Part shown: positions 1 through 7,171 of the stretch, piece by piece
Numbering within the stretch: position 1 is the stretch's first letter
How the letters are laid out: each line of letters opens with the position of its first letter
Assembly: GCA_964374035.1 (NCBI GenBank)
Contig: CAYJWY010000016.1
Span: 1-23,120 of the forward strand
Length of the DNA: 23,120 nucleotides
Source: CALRGL01 sp964374035
Lineage (GTDB): Bacteria > Patescibacteriota > Patescibacteriia > UBA9934 > GWF2-40-263
Direction: 5' to 3'
Position numbers and translations under genes: made by a program
Notes under the pieces: generated by a model
Database searches by the model: none
Seen by the model: only the letters and a program-made list of their open reading frames with translations
Told to the model about the DNA's origin: nothing

Positions 1-152
1 TGGACGACCCGGATTTCGATCAACTCTCAAGCTACGAAGAAGCTAAGTATGGCTCGGACCCTCGCAAGGCCGACACCGACGGCGATGGATTTAATGATGG
101 AGCGGAAGTCGAGGCAGGGTATCAGCCAAATGGACCGGGGAGGCTTGAGTAA
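1..152 (+). CDS. 3' end of a TSP3-repeat (calcium-binding-like) protein, partial
   Basis: The open frame enters from the left edge (codons begin at position 3) and stops at TAA 150-152. The visible tail has about 49 residues and includes the acidic loop DTDGDGFNDGAEVEAGY followed by QPNGPG. This matches the Asp-x-Asp-x-Asp-Gly pattern of thrombospondin type 3 or EF-hand-like calcium loops and closely resembles the tails of the next two genes. It is therefore probably the C-terminus of a third member of a tandem family of anchored surface proteins. The N-terminal part, including any membrane segment, lies outside the window. Calcium binding is inferred from the motif only. Confidence 0.75.
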   Translation, partial: DDPDFDQLSSYEEAKYGSDPRKADTDGDGFNDGAEVEAGYQPNGPGRLE

Positions 153-177
153 ATTTCTACGTGTTAAATGACATAGT

Positions 178-183
178 GATAAT
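178..183 (+). promoter_or_regulatory. possible -10 box for the first complete TSP3 gene
   Basis: GATAAT matches TATAAT at five of six positions and ends 9 bases before the ATG at 193. No convincing -35 is seen. If real, transcription would begin almost at the start codon. Confidence 0.3.
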
Positions 184-192
184 GCTAACGCA

Positions 193-879
193 ATGAATAT
201 GTTTGACGATCACAAACAGCCCGATGATATATTTTCTGAGACTGATAAAGTCTCACCTCAACCGGTTGCGCCCACGCAGGTCGCGGCGCAAATGAACAGT
301 CCGGTGGCTGTCGCACCGACCGCTGGGGCGATGCCGGAACAGGCGGCTCCATTACAACCCCCGCCGAGTCCTCCTTTTGAAACAGGGCAGACTACCGGGG
401 CGAGCGAAGTTGCTTCGGGTGGTGGCAAGATAAAAGTCATGGTGATAGTCCTTGCGATTCTTGTCGTCATTGGCGGAGCCTTCTTCCTCTCCATGCGTAT
501 TCTTCGGTCAAAAACACCCACGACTCCTGAGCCGCCTGAACAGCTGAAAGGCAATCGCGCGGGAACACAGGCTGTTGTTCCGGATGTGGTTGCACAACCG
601 GAACCTGTTGTTGAGCCGGAGGTTCTCGCACCGGAAGAAATCGATGTGGACACGGACAAAGATGGACTTATGGATAGCGACGAACTTGAACTTGGAACCA
701 ACATCAACAGCTCAGACTCAGACGCAGATGGACTCTTTGACCGCGAAGAAGTTGAAGTGTATGAAACCGATCCGCTGGTCGCGGACACGGACGGGGACAC
801 CTATCTTGACGGAGCTGAAGTGAGCCGTGGATACAATCCAAAAGGTTCCGGTTCGTTGCGCACGCTTCCTACGCAATAG
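193..879 (+). CDS. single-pass membrane protein with TSP3-like acidic repeats
   Basis: The 228-residue protein has a disordered Pro/Ala/Gln-rich N-terminus (about 1-78), one hydrophobic segment at about 80-101 (KVMVIVLAILVVIGGAFF), a Pro/Glu/Val-rich linker, and a C-terminal block at about 152-215. That block has three acidic loops (DTDKDGLMDSDE, DSDADGLFDREE, DTDGDTYLDGAE). These match TSP3 or EF-hand-like calcium loops, so the C-terminus probably faces outward and may bind calcium. ATG 193 is the first start after the upstream stop; an ATG two codons later is also possible. It sits 40 bases after one similar gene and 2 bases before another, so the three look like a tandem duplicated operon. 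The exact role is unknown; similar proteins are common in Patescibacteria. Confidence 0.8.
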   Translation: MNMFDDHKQPDDIFSETDKVSPQPVAPTQVAAQMNSPVAVAPTAGAMPEQAAPLQPPPSPPFETGQTTGASEVASGGGKIKVMVIVLAILVVIGGAFFLSMRILRSKTPTTPEPPEQLKGNRAGTQAVVPDVVAQPEPVVEPEVLAPEEIDVDTDKDGLMDSDELELGTNINSSDSDADGLFDREEVEVYETDPLVADTDGDTYLDGAEVSRGYNPKGSGSLRTLPTQ

Positions 880-881
880 TC

Positions 882-1976
882 ATGGCACAAGATACAGACA
901 AAAAAGCTGAGGCACAGCCCATCGTTGCATCCAAATTTATTGCACAATTTTTTGTCATGCCCGAGTCCTATCGTCACGGAAAAGATGTGGCCATGGTTGA
1001 GCCCAAACAACCGGAAAAGAAACAGATCGTTCAGGTGCCACCGGTTCCCGCAAAACCTCTACCTCCAAAACCCGTTCCTGCCGCGCCCATCGCAAAAACG
1101 TCCAAGACAACCAAGGCGATCTTGATCGCGGGCATCATCGTTCTTGTGGCTCTTGGTATTGGTGGCTATCTCGTTTTGCGTAGCTTACAAAAACAACCTG
1201 CCGCAGGCGGTGAGCCCGCAAAGCCCAGCTCAGCTGGCGTCGAACCCGTGATCACACCTCCTCCTCGCTCAGCACCCGTCGAGCCCGAGGTTCCTGTGGT
1301 CATCGAACCAACACCTGCACCGGATCTCACGCTTCCACGTCAATTTATTCCCGGTCGTGACACGGACGCTGACGGACTCAGTGACATTGAAGAGCAACTT
1401 ATTTATGAAACAAGCCCAAATCTTCCAGACTCAGACACGGACGGATTTCTCGATGGTAATGAAGTTTTTCATCAATACAACCCAAACGAATCATCCTCGG
1501 GAACGCTCATCGGCTCCGGGCTTGCGCTTGAACGCGTTGACGGAAACATTCGCATGACCTATCCAAAGATTTGGACCGTTGGGGAACGAACCAATGACGA
1601 TGACCCTACGTTTTCCAGTGGATTGCTCTTTGTCACCACAACCGGCGAACAGATTCGTGTTTCGTTTTCCACGCTGGGTCTTGATCCAAATGCCTTGCTT
1701 GCCGTTTGGAAAGCCTCGTTCAAAGAAGCCCCCATTGGATCCATCTCAAAAGCACGTCATACGCTTTTTGTAAGCACAGATAACTCCCAAGCCTTCCTTG
1801 TCGTTGGTGATCGTGCTGTTCGCTTTACCTACGATCAAGGTCTAAAATCCACTGTCGACTATCTCCAGACCTTCCAAATGATGATCAACAGCGTGGATGT
1901 TGTGATTGTTGCAACCCCAACGGTTGTCCCAGCGACAGCTCCCATCGAAGTCGTCGAACCTGTCGAGCCCTTATGA
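882..1976 (+). CDS. membrane-anchored TSP3-repeat protein with extra C-terminal domain
   Basis: The 364-residue protein has a Pro-rich cytoplasmic-looking N-terminus, one membrane segment at about 79-99 (AILIAGIIVLVALGIGGYLV), a Pro/Glu linker, and two acidic TSP3-like loops at about 159-195 (DTDADGLSDIEE, DSDTDGFLDGNE). Unlike its neighbour it then carries a further domain of about 140 residues (208-345) that looks like a mixed alpha/beta fold. I do not recognise that domain; it has few Cys and no obvious catalytic motif. A short Val/Pro/Glu-rich tail ends the protein. It starts 2 bases after the previous stop and its stop overlaps the ybeY start (ATGA), so it is probably cotranscribed with ybeY. 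The anchor and the acidic repeats are seen directly; calcium binding and a surface role are inferred. Confidence 0.8.
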   Translation: MAQDTDKKAEAQPIVASKFIAQFFVMPESYRHGKDVAMVEPKQPEKKQIVQVPPVPAKPLPPKPVPAAPIAKTSKTTKAILIAGIIVLVALGIGGYLVLRSLQKQPAAGGEPAKPSSAGVEPVITPPPRSAPVEPEVPVVIEPTPAPDLTLPRQFIPGRDTDADGLSDIEEQLIYETSPNLPDSDTDGFLDGNEVFHQYNPNESSSGTLIGSGLALERVDGNIRMTYPKIWTVGERTNDDDPTFSSGLLFVTTTGEQIRVSFSTLGLDPNALLAVWKASFKEAPIGSISKARHTLFVSTDNSQAFLVVGDRAVRFTYDQGLKSTVDYLQTFQMMINSVDVVIVATPTVVPATAPIEVVEPVEPL

Positions 1977-2410
1977 TTCGCGCCGAGCTTAACCAGGACC
2001 TCCTTCGAGGCGGTCAGCGATTTACGCAGTCCTTGCTTAAAAAGGTTCTACATGAAGTGAATCGATCTCTCAACATAAAAACAACCAAGCAGATTTCAAT
2101 CGTCTTTGTAAACGCAAAGACGATGCAACGACTCAACGGAAACTATCGAGGAAAAGATCGTGTGACCGATGTTCTTTCCTTCAACCTCGGCGACGATCCT
2201 TTTTTGGGGGAGATCGTGATTTCCTATGACCAAGCGCGCAGGCAAGCGCTCGAGCTCAAGCATCCTGTTCGAAACGAAATCGTTTTTTTGATCGTTCATG
2301 GACTCTTACACTTGTTGGGTCACGACCACGACCAGCCCTCGGACGCAAAGAAGATGTTTGCGATACAAGAAAAGATTCTCGACCGTCTACATGTAAATCC
2401 ACAGCTATGA
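1973..2410 (+). CDS. ybeY: endoribonuclease YbeY (16S rRNA maturation / ribosome quality control)
   Basis: The 145-residue protein carries the family signature H-x3-H-x5-H at His109, His113 and His119 (HGLLHLLGHDH), which binds the catalytic zinc. It also has the RVTDVLSF segment at 63-70 and the GEIVIS strand at 79-84, both typical of YbeY. YbeY is a single-strand-specific endoribonuclease that acts in 16S rRNA 3' end processing and ribosome quality control in the cytoplasm. The length is normal for compact YbeY proteins. The start overlaps the preceding stop and the stop overlaps the dgkA start (both ATGA), which points to translational coupling. The ybeY-dgkA pair is a common arrangement in many bacteria. 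Confidence 0.95.
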   Translation: MIRAELNQDLLRGGQRFTQSLLKKVLHEVNRSLNIKTTKQISIVFVNAKTMQRLNGNYRGKDRVTDVLSFNLGDDPFLGEIVISYDQARRQALELKHPVRNEIVFLIVHGLLHLLGHDHDQPSDAKKMFAIQEKILDRLHVNPQL

Positions 2411-2790
2411 TCAGCCTGAAACGATTTATCTCAAGTTTGAAACACGCGTTTCACGGTGTCCGCGTCGTTTTTGAGCAAGAACAAAGTTTTCGCTTTCAAA
2501 TGTTTGGTGCGATTATTACCCTTGCGCTTGCTTGGGTTTACCCGCTAAGTGGTTTCGAGCGAACGGTTGTGCTACTGCTGATCGGATCCGTGCTCGCCCT
2601 TGAGATGATGAACAGTGTCTTCGAGCGGATCATTGACACGTTTAAACCACGTATCCATCCCATCGTAAGAGACATCAAGGACATCATGGCGGCAACCGTG
2701 CTTGTCACCTCCCTCACAGCTCTTGCAATCGGTCTTGTGATTTTTGGTCCACATCTGCTTTGGTCTTTTTCTTCCAGTTCGTTATACTAG
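2407..2790 (+). CDS. dgkA: diacylglycerol / undecaprenol kinase, DgkA family
   Basis: This 127-residue integral membrane protein has three hydrophobic segments (about 32-46, 52-66 and 96-116). It carries the conserved kinase core of the DgkA family: Glu66-x2-Asn69 (ALEMMNS), Glu73, Asp77 and Lys91-Asp92 (RDIKDIMAATVL). In Gram-positive relatives the enzyme phosphorylates undecaprenol to recycle the lipid carrier of cell-wall synthesis; in E. coli it acts on diacylglycerol. Which substrate applies here cannot be told from sequence, but the place just before ftsA and ftsZ fits the envelope role. It overlaps ybeY by four bases. The -10 of a promoter for ftsA overlaps its last codons. Confidence 0.9.
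   Translation: MISLKRFISSLKHAFHGVRVVFEQEQSFRFQMFGAIITLALAWVYPLSGFERTVVLLLIGSVLALEMMNSVFERIIDTFKPRIHPIVRDIKDIMAATVLVTSLTALAIGLVIFGPHLLWSFSSSSLY
2760..2788 (+). promoter_or_regulatory. probable sigma-70-type promoter for ftsA
   Basis: TTGGTC (2760-2765), a 17-base spacer and TATACT (2783-2788, five of six matches). It overlaps the end of dgkA and would give a leader of about 75 bases before ftsA. Confidence 0.5.
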
Positions 2791-2821
2791 AGCGAACGAT
2801 AAGGATTGTTCTGAAATAAAA

Positions 2822-2864
2822 ACTCCTCAGGATAGCACAAGACACAGACTCCTCAGGATGACAA
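2822..2864 (+). repeat. two decayed half-copies of the REP-like element in the ftsA leader
   Basis: The 12-mer ACTCCTCAGGAT occurs at 2822-2833 and again at 2848-2859, the second followed by GACAA. This resembles the right arm of the palindromic repeats at 4136-4194 and 22981-23065 (CTCAGGATGACA). The AGGA at 2855-2858 lies 13 bases before the ftsA ATG, a poor spacing for a ribosome binding site. Confidence 0.5.
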
Positions 2865-2871
2865 AAAAACT

Positions 2872-4134
2872 ATGGCATCAGAAGAAATATACACCGGTCT
2901 TGACATCGGATCCTCCTGCGTGCGTGTTGCTGTGGGAAAGCTGGTTCCCTCCGCAGAGGGCAGGCAACAGATCCACATTGTTGGCGCGGTGGAGGTTCCG
3001 TCATCGGGCGTGAATAAAGGCACCGTGACCAATCTTGAGGACGCGGTTTCTTCTGTTTCTCGAGCCATTGAACAAGCGGAACGTATTACGGGTCTTCCCA
3101 TGAATCATGTTTGGACGGGCATTAGCGGTGGACACGTGATCTCTCAGGAGTCCCGTGGTGTCATCGGCGTAGGACGTAGTGACGGAGAAATTCGCGACGA
3201 GGATGTTGAACGCGCCATCGAAGCGGCTCGCACCGTTGCCACACCAACAAACTATGAAATTATTCATGTGATTCCAAAGAGTTTTACGGTTGACGGTCAG
3301 CGTGGGATTAAAGATCCGGTTGGAATGAATGGTATTCGCTTGGAGGTCGATGCGCTCATTATTCAAGGGCTTGGTTCTCAAATTAAGAATCTCACAAAAG
3401 CTGTGTATCGAACGGGTCTCAACATCGAGGATTTGGTCTTTTCGATTCTGGCCACAGCGGAAGCTGTAGTTTCCGATCGTCAAAAAGAACTTGGTGTATG
3501 CGTTGTCAACATCGGTGCATCTACCACCAGTCTGGTTGTTTTTGAGGAGGGAGATGTCCTGCACACGGCCGTTCTTGCCATGGGGTGCGATCACATCACC
3601 TCGGATCTTGCGATTGGTCTGCGCACGTCCATCGAGGTTGCCGAACAAGTGAAGTTGTATCACGCAACCTGTTTACCAGAAGACATTCAAAGAAAAGAAG
3701 AAATCAATTTGTTTGATTTGGGAGCTCCAGAGCAAGAATACGTTGGGAAACGATTTATCGCTGAAATTGTGGAAGCTCGCGTTCAAGAGATTTTTGAACA
3801 TGTTGATCGTGAATTGAAGAAAGTCGATCGTTCAGGCATGCTCCCAGCCGGTGTGATTCTCACAGGTGGAGGTTCAAAACTCGTTGGGATGCTCGATGCG
3901 GCAAAGTCAGCATTGCGTCTTCCTGTCTCACTTGGCAATCCTATTGGCATCACATCGGTGATTGATCGCTCAAACGACCCGGCCATGACAACGGCGATCG
4001 GGCTTGTTCTTTGGGGACACAATATTCGCGGATCAAGTCCAAAGGGAGGCATTGGAAAGATGATGGGAAAATTCGGCAACATCGATAAAATTACTTCAGG
4101 GATTAAGAATTTGTTTAAGTCTCTAAAGCCCTAG
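2872..4134 (+). CDS. ftsA: cell division protein FtsA
   Basis: The 420-residue protein has the actin/Hsp70 ATPase fold of FtsA: the phosphate-1 loop near residues 9-20 (GLDIGSSCVRVAVG), the SHS2/1C region after about residue 85, the phosphate-2 region with INIG-like VNIGASTTSLVVF, and the adenosine loop GVILTGGGSKLVGM in the C-terminal third. The tail ends in a short amphipathic helix (ITSGIKNLFKSLKP), the membrane-targeting sequence that tethers FtsZ filaments to the membrane. The ATG at 2872 fits the expected N-terminus. A decayed REP-like sequence fills the leader. The gene is followed by a REP-like palindrome, a terminator and a new promoter, so ftsZ can be expressed separately. Confidence 0.96.
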   Translation: MASEEIYTGLDIGSSCVRVAVGKLVPSAEGRQQIHIVGAVEVPSSGVNKGTVTNLEDAVSSVSRAIEQAERITGLPMNHVWTGISGGHVISQESRGVIGVGRSDGEIRDEDVERAIEAARTVATPTNYEIIHVIPKSFTVDGQRGIKDPVGMNGIRLEVDALIIQGLGSQIKNLTKAVYRTGLNIEDLVFSILATAEAVVSDRQKELGVCVVNIGASTTSLVVFEEGDVLHTAVLAMGCDHITSDLAIGLRTSIEVAEQVKLYHATCLPEDIQRKEEINLFDLGAPEQEYVGKRFIAEIVEARVQEIFEHVDRELKKVDRSGMLPAGVILTGGGSKLVGMLDAAKSALRLPVSLGNPIGITSVIDRSNDPAMTTAIGLVLWGHNIRGSSPKGGIGKMMGKFGNIDKITSGIKNLFKSLKP

Positions 4135-4135
4135 T

Positions 4136-4194
4136 TGTCATCCAGAACGCAGTGAAGGATCTCTAGAGGTCCTTCGCTTGCGCTCAGGACGACA
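4136..4194. repeat. REP-like palindromic element between ftsA and ftsZ
   Basis: Left arm 4136-4164 begins TGTCATCC and ends GAAGGATCTCT; right arm 4165-4194 is its imperfect complement, ending CTCAGGACGACA. There is almost no loop. It belongs to the same family as the element at 22981-23065, but its arms have several mismatches, so it looks older. It could also act as an RNA hairpin after ftsA. Confidence 0.75.
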
Positions 4195-4211
4195 CAGTAG
4201 ATGAAACGGGT

Positions 4212-4240
4212 AAACGAAGATATGCACAGCTTCGTTTTTT
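4212..4240 (+). terminator. rho-independent terminator after ftsA
   Basis: AAACGAAG (4212-4219) pairs with CTTCGTTT (4230-4237) across a 10-base loop and runs into a T tract ending at 4240. Confidence 0.75.
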
Positions 4241-4246
4241 GTTTGA

Positions 4247-4274
4247 TTGACATCACGTTTAGCAATGTTAAAGT
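4247..4274 (+). promoter_or_regulatory. promoter for ftsZ
   Basis: A perfect -35 TTGACA (4247-4252), a 16-base spacer and -10 TAAAGT (4269-4274, four of six). It lies right after the ftsA terminator and gives a leader of about 85 bases. Confidence 0.65.
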
Positions 4275-4307
4275 GTGAATGAATTTTTGTGCTCAATAAA
4301 GCTAAGT

Positions 4308-4357
4308 TTGAACACAATTAGTGTTCAAGCATGATGGATTCAATGATTGTTCGAACA
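4308..4357. promoter_or_regulatory. two dyads sharing GAACA in the ftsZ leader (possible operator or RNA hairpin)
   Basis: TTGAACAC (4308-4315) and GTGTTCAA (4321-4328) form a perfect 8-base inverted repeat with a 5-base gap. A second perfect palindrome, TGTTCGAACA, follows at 4348-4357. Both repeat the GAACA half-site and both lie between the promoter and the ATG at 4366. They could bind a regulator or fold in the leader RNA. Confidence 0.45.
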
Positions 4358-4365
4358 CAAATCGT

Positions 4366-5625
4366 ATGGCCCAAGTAAAACCAGACATTGAAACATTTGC
4401 GAAGATCAAGGTTGTTGGTATCGGTGGCGGAGGTGGGGCCGCAATCAATAGAATGATTAGCGACAACATCAAGGGAGTCGACTTCATTGCCATCAATACC
4501 GATGTGCAGGCGCTCAATCAGAATCTTTCTTCCGTGAAAATTCCGATTGGCAAAACGCTCACGCGCGGACTTGGCGCAGGGATGAATCCCGAGATCGGTT
4601 CGCGTGCCGCCGAAGAAAATCAAAACGAAATTCGCGATGTTCTGAGCGGTGCCGACATGGTCTTTTTAACCTGCGGCCTTGGTGGCGGAACAGGAACAGG
4701 TGCGATCCCAGAAGTTGCCAAACTCGCAAAGGATATTGGTGCCCTTACGGTCGCCGTTGTCACCAAGCCCTTTACGTTTGAAGGGGCGCAACGACGACGC
4801 ATCGCGGAAGAGGGTTATGACCGACTGCTCAAACACGTCGACGCCATTATCACCATTCCAAACGACCGCGTCCTGCAGATCATCGATAAAAAGACTTCGC
4901 TCATGGACGCCTTCTCGGTTGTTGATGATGTTCTTCGACAAGGTGTACAAGGCATTGCCGAGCTCATCACCATTCCTGGACTCATCAACGTAGACTACGC
5001 CGACGTGAAGGCCATCATGGAATCCTCTGGCTCCGCGCTCATGGGTATAGGCCGCGCGAGCGGTGAGAATCGTGCCGTGGAGGCGGCCAAGCAGGCGATC
5101 GCAAGCCCCCTGCTTGAGCTCTCGATCGACGGCGCGAAGGGAATTCTTTTTACGATTTCCGGTGGTTCCGATTTGGGCATGCACGAAGTTGCAGAAGCGG
5201 CGAAGATTATTACCGGCTCAGCGGATGAGGATGCCAAAGTGATTTTCGGTGCCAACATCAATCCGGATGCCAGTGATGAAGTTCGTGTCACAGTTGTGGC
5301 AACCGGATTTGATTCACGCGAACGCCGAACCGTCTCGCCCGGCTCGGTTGAGGTGCAATCACAAGGTACGTGGTCATCGGGATCCATGCTCAAAGTTCGC
5401 GAACGTGACGAGGAACGTCGACCCGCGATCAATTTTCAAGCGCCGATTCAGCAACGCGAGCAAGTGCTAGCCAAGCAACCACAGACACAACCGCAATTTC
5501 AACAACAGACGCCCATGCACATGCCTGTTCAGCACAAAATGACGCCAAAATCGCCACCTGCTCCCATGAAGAACGAAGAAGACGAAATTGAAATTCCGGC
5601 ATTCATTCGTAAAAAGATGATGTAG
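4366..5625 (+). CDS. ftsZ: cell division protein FtsZ (tubulin-like GTPase)
   Basis: Starting at ATG 4366 (MAQVKPDIETF) the protein has 419 residues. It shows the N-terminal nucleotide loop GIGGGGGAAINRM (18-30), the tubulin signature GGGTGTG (106-112), and the T7 catalytic loop NVDYADVKAIM with Asp209 and Asp211. A Gln/Pro-rich linker leads to the conserved C-terminal peptide EIEIPAFIRKKMM, which binds FtsA. FtsZ polymerises into the division ring. The frame is open back to a GTG at 4321, but that GTG is part of the inverted repeat at 4308-4328, and the ATG gives the usual N-terminus. No clear Shine-Dalgarno sequence precedes it. Confidence 0.96.
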   Translation: MAQVKPDIETFAKIKVVGIGGGGGAAINRMISDNIKGVDFIAINTDVQALNQNLSSVKIPIGKTLTRGLGAGMNPEIGSRAAEENQNEIRDVLSGADMVFLTCGLGGGTGTGAIPEVAKLAKDIGALTVAVVTKPFTFEGAQRRRIAEEGYDRLLKHVDAIITIPNDRVLQIIDKKTSLMDAFSVVDDVLRQGVQGIAELITIPGLINVDYADVKAIMESSGSALMGIGRASGENRAVEAAKQAIASPLLELSIDGAKGILFTISGGSDLGMHEVAEAAKIITGSADEDAKVIFGANINPDASDEVRVTVVATGFDSRERRTVSPGSVEVQSQGTWSSGSMLKVRERDEERRPAINFQAPIQQREQVLAKQPQTQPQFQQQTPMHMPVQHKMTPKSPPAPMKNEEDEIEIPAFIRKKMM

Positions 5626-5664
5626 GCGGTTGGATGTACACGCAAGAACAAAACATGAGCGGTT

Positions 5665-5693
5665 TTTCAACATAGCGTGAAATTTGCTATACT
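5665..5693 (+). promoter_or_regulatory. extended -10 promoter for the DUF5671-type gene
   Basis: TATACT (5688-5693) is preceded by TG one base upstream (TGCTATACT), an extended -10. A weak -35, TTTCAA (5665-5670), sits 17 bases before. The start of transcription would fall near 5700-5702, at the ATG chosen for the next gene. Confidence 0.6.
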
Positions 5694-5701
5694 GCATGGA
5701 T

Positions 5702-6649
5702 ATGATCCAAACAAAATCCTCTGTTGCAAGGGATGTGTTTGCCTACTTGCTCACGTTTGTCATGTTGTACATCGGAGTCGTCAGTTTCATCGCTCTGCTT
5801 TGGCAAATCATCAACGTCCAGTTTCCTGATCCAGCGCTGTTTTATTATCAAGGTTCCTATGACGCGATGCGTAACGCGATCGCCTCGCTTATCGTGGTGT
5901 GGCCCGTGTTTCTGCTCATGAGCCGTTTCATTCACAAAGACATCTCTGCGCATCACGAAAAGGCCGATATCTGGGTGCGACGCTGGCTCACGTATCTCAC
6001 CATCTTCGTTGCGGCCGTTACGATGATTATTGATCTAATCACGCTGATCAATACGTTTTTGAATGGAGAATTGACGTTGCCCTTTGTGCTCAAGGCTCTT
6101 ACGGTGGTGCTTGTTGCCGGGGCCGTACTCGGATATGAATTTTGGGATTTGAAGCGCGCGCCCAGTGAGCACATGGATCTGCTTCGAGTCATGTCAATGG
6201 CAAGCGCGGCGCTTGTTGTCATCGCCATGGCCGCCGGCTTTTTCTTTGTGGGTTCTCCAAGCAAGGCCCGCGACATTCGTCTGGATAATCAACGTCAAGC
6301 TGATCTGCAGGCGATTCAATATCAGATTATTGATTTTTGGAATCGGACAAAGACCATTCCTGCCGCGATCAACGATCTTTCCGATCCCATCACAGGATAC
6401 ACGGTTCCAAGGGATCCGTTGACGCAAGCCGCGTACGAATACATCCCGTCAACCGATCTTCGTTTTCAACTTTGTGCAACATTTGCTCGTGAAACACCTG
6501 CTGGAGATTCACCAAGCGGTGTGAAATATCCCGCCACATATTCGCTTGATCGATACGGCAACATGATGACCGAAGATTGGAAGCACACCAGTGGACGTGT
6601 CTGTTTTGATCGTACCATCGATCCAAAACGTCACGCCTGGCCAACGTAG
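5702..6649 (+). CDS. DUF5671-type multipass membrane protein with pseudopilin-like C-terminal domain
   Basis: The protein has about 315 residues. Five hydrophobic segments (roughly 10-38, 58-76, 95-117, 128-147 and 162-184) resemble the DUF5671 membrane family common in Patescibacteria. The C-terminal 125 residues look like the globular part of a type II pseudopilin or type IV pilin: ARDIRLDNQRQADLQAIQ begins a helix, then come IPAAINDL, a PRDPLTQAAYEY segment and a FQLCATF strand. That arrangement matches the 'DP.tg..Y.Y....y.LcA.lE' pattern. ATG 5702 is preferred over ATG 5696 and TTG 5684 because those lie before or inside the promoter; the mRNA may be leaderless. The function is unknown. 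Confidence 0.75.
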   Translation: MIQTKSSVARDVFAYLLTFVMLYIGVVSFIALLWQIINVQFPDPALFYYQGSYDAMRNAIASLIVVWPVFLLMSRFIHKDISAHHEKADIWVRRWLTYLTIFVAAVTMIIDLITLINTFLNGELTLPFVLKALTVVLVAGAVLGYEFWDLKRAPSEHMDLLRVMSMASAALVVIAMAAGFFFVGSPSKARDIRLDNQRQADLQAIQYQIIDFWNRTKTIPAAINDLSDPITGYTVPRDPLTQAAYEYIPSTDLRFQLCATFARETPAGDSPSGVKYPATYSLDRYGNMMTEDWKHTSGRVCFDRTIDPKRHAWPT

Positions 6650-6694
6650 CCCCAAACAATCATTGCAACGATCCACGTTCTCACTCGATAGACT

Positions 6695-7165
6695 ATGCGA
6701 TGCCCCGTTTGTAATCACAAAGACACAAAAGTCGTTGATTCGCGTATTGCCATTGACGGGGCCAGTGTGCGTCGCCGTCGCGAATGTGAGAAATGTGTTT
6801 TTCGTTTTTCAACGTCCGAAGAGATTGAATTGCTCGACATAGCCGTTGTAAAACGCGATGGTCGTCGTGAAAGTTACTCGCGTGACAAGCTCGCCCGCGG
6901 GCTCATTAGAGCTTTGGAAAAACGTGCCTACACGGAGGCCGAGTTTATCAAGCTTGTCCACAAGATTGAGCGCGATATTCAAAAGAAGCGGCGTGGGGAA
7001 TTGACGAGCCTGGAGCTCGGCGACATCGTGATGAAACATCTGCAAACATTCGATAAGGTTGCCTATATTCGTTTTGCCTCGGTCTATCGATCGTTTCAAG
7101 ACGTTGAAACGTTTGAAGCAGAGTTGAAAAAATTATCAAAGCGTCGTGATTCCAAGAAAACATAA
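6695..7165 (+). CDS. nrdR: transcriptional repressor NrdR
   Basis: The 156-residue protein has the N-terminal zinc ribbon with Cys3-x2-Cys6 and Cys31-x2-Cys34 (MRCPVC and CEKC), followed by an ATP-cone at about 49-139 (VVKRDGRRESYSRDKLARG). This is the complete NrdR architecture at normal length. NrdR senses ATP/dATP through the cone and represses ribonucleotide reductase genes by binding NrdR boxes. No reductase gene and no clear NrdR-box pair is seen in this window, so its targets lie elsewhere. The start is certain because the zinc ribbon begins at residue 3. htrA follows 6 bases later, in an apparent operon with pyk. Confidence 0.96.
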   Translation: MRCPVCNHKDTKVVDSRIAIDGASVRRRRECEKCVFRFSTSEEIELLDIAVVKRDGRRESYSRDKLARGLIRALEKRAYTEAEFIKLVHKIERDIQKKRRGELTSLELGDIVMKHLQTFDKVAYIRFASVYRSFQDVETFEAELKKLSKRRDSKKT

Positions 7166-7171
7166 GTCGTT

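Noticed and set aside
258..800. 180-residue open frame on the minus strand
   Set aside because: It is a Ser/Thr-rich shadow of the TSP3 gene, caused by the repetitive acidic codons on the other strand.
3001..3663. 220-residue open frame on the minus strand inside ftsA
   Set aside because: It lies wholly within the well-supported ftsA and has no recognisable motif.
4308..4357. LexA/SOS box before ftsZ
   Set aside because: The half-sites GAAC and GTTC are 9 bases apart instead of 4, and the second palindrome has them in reverse order.
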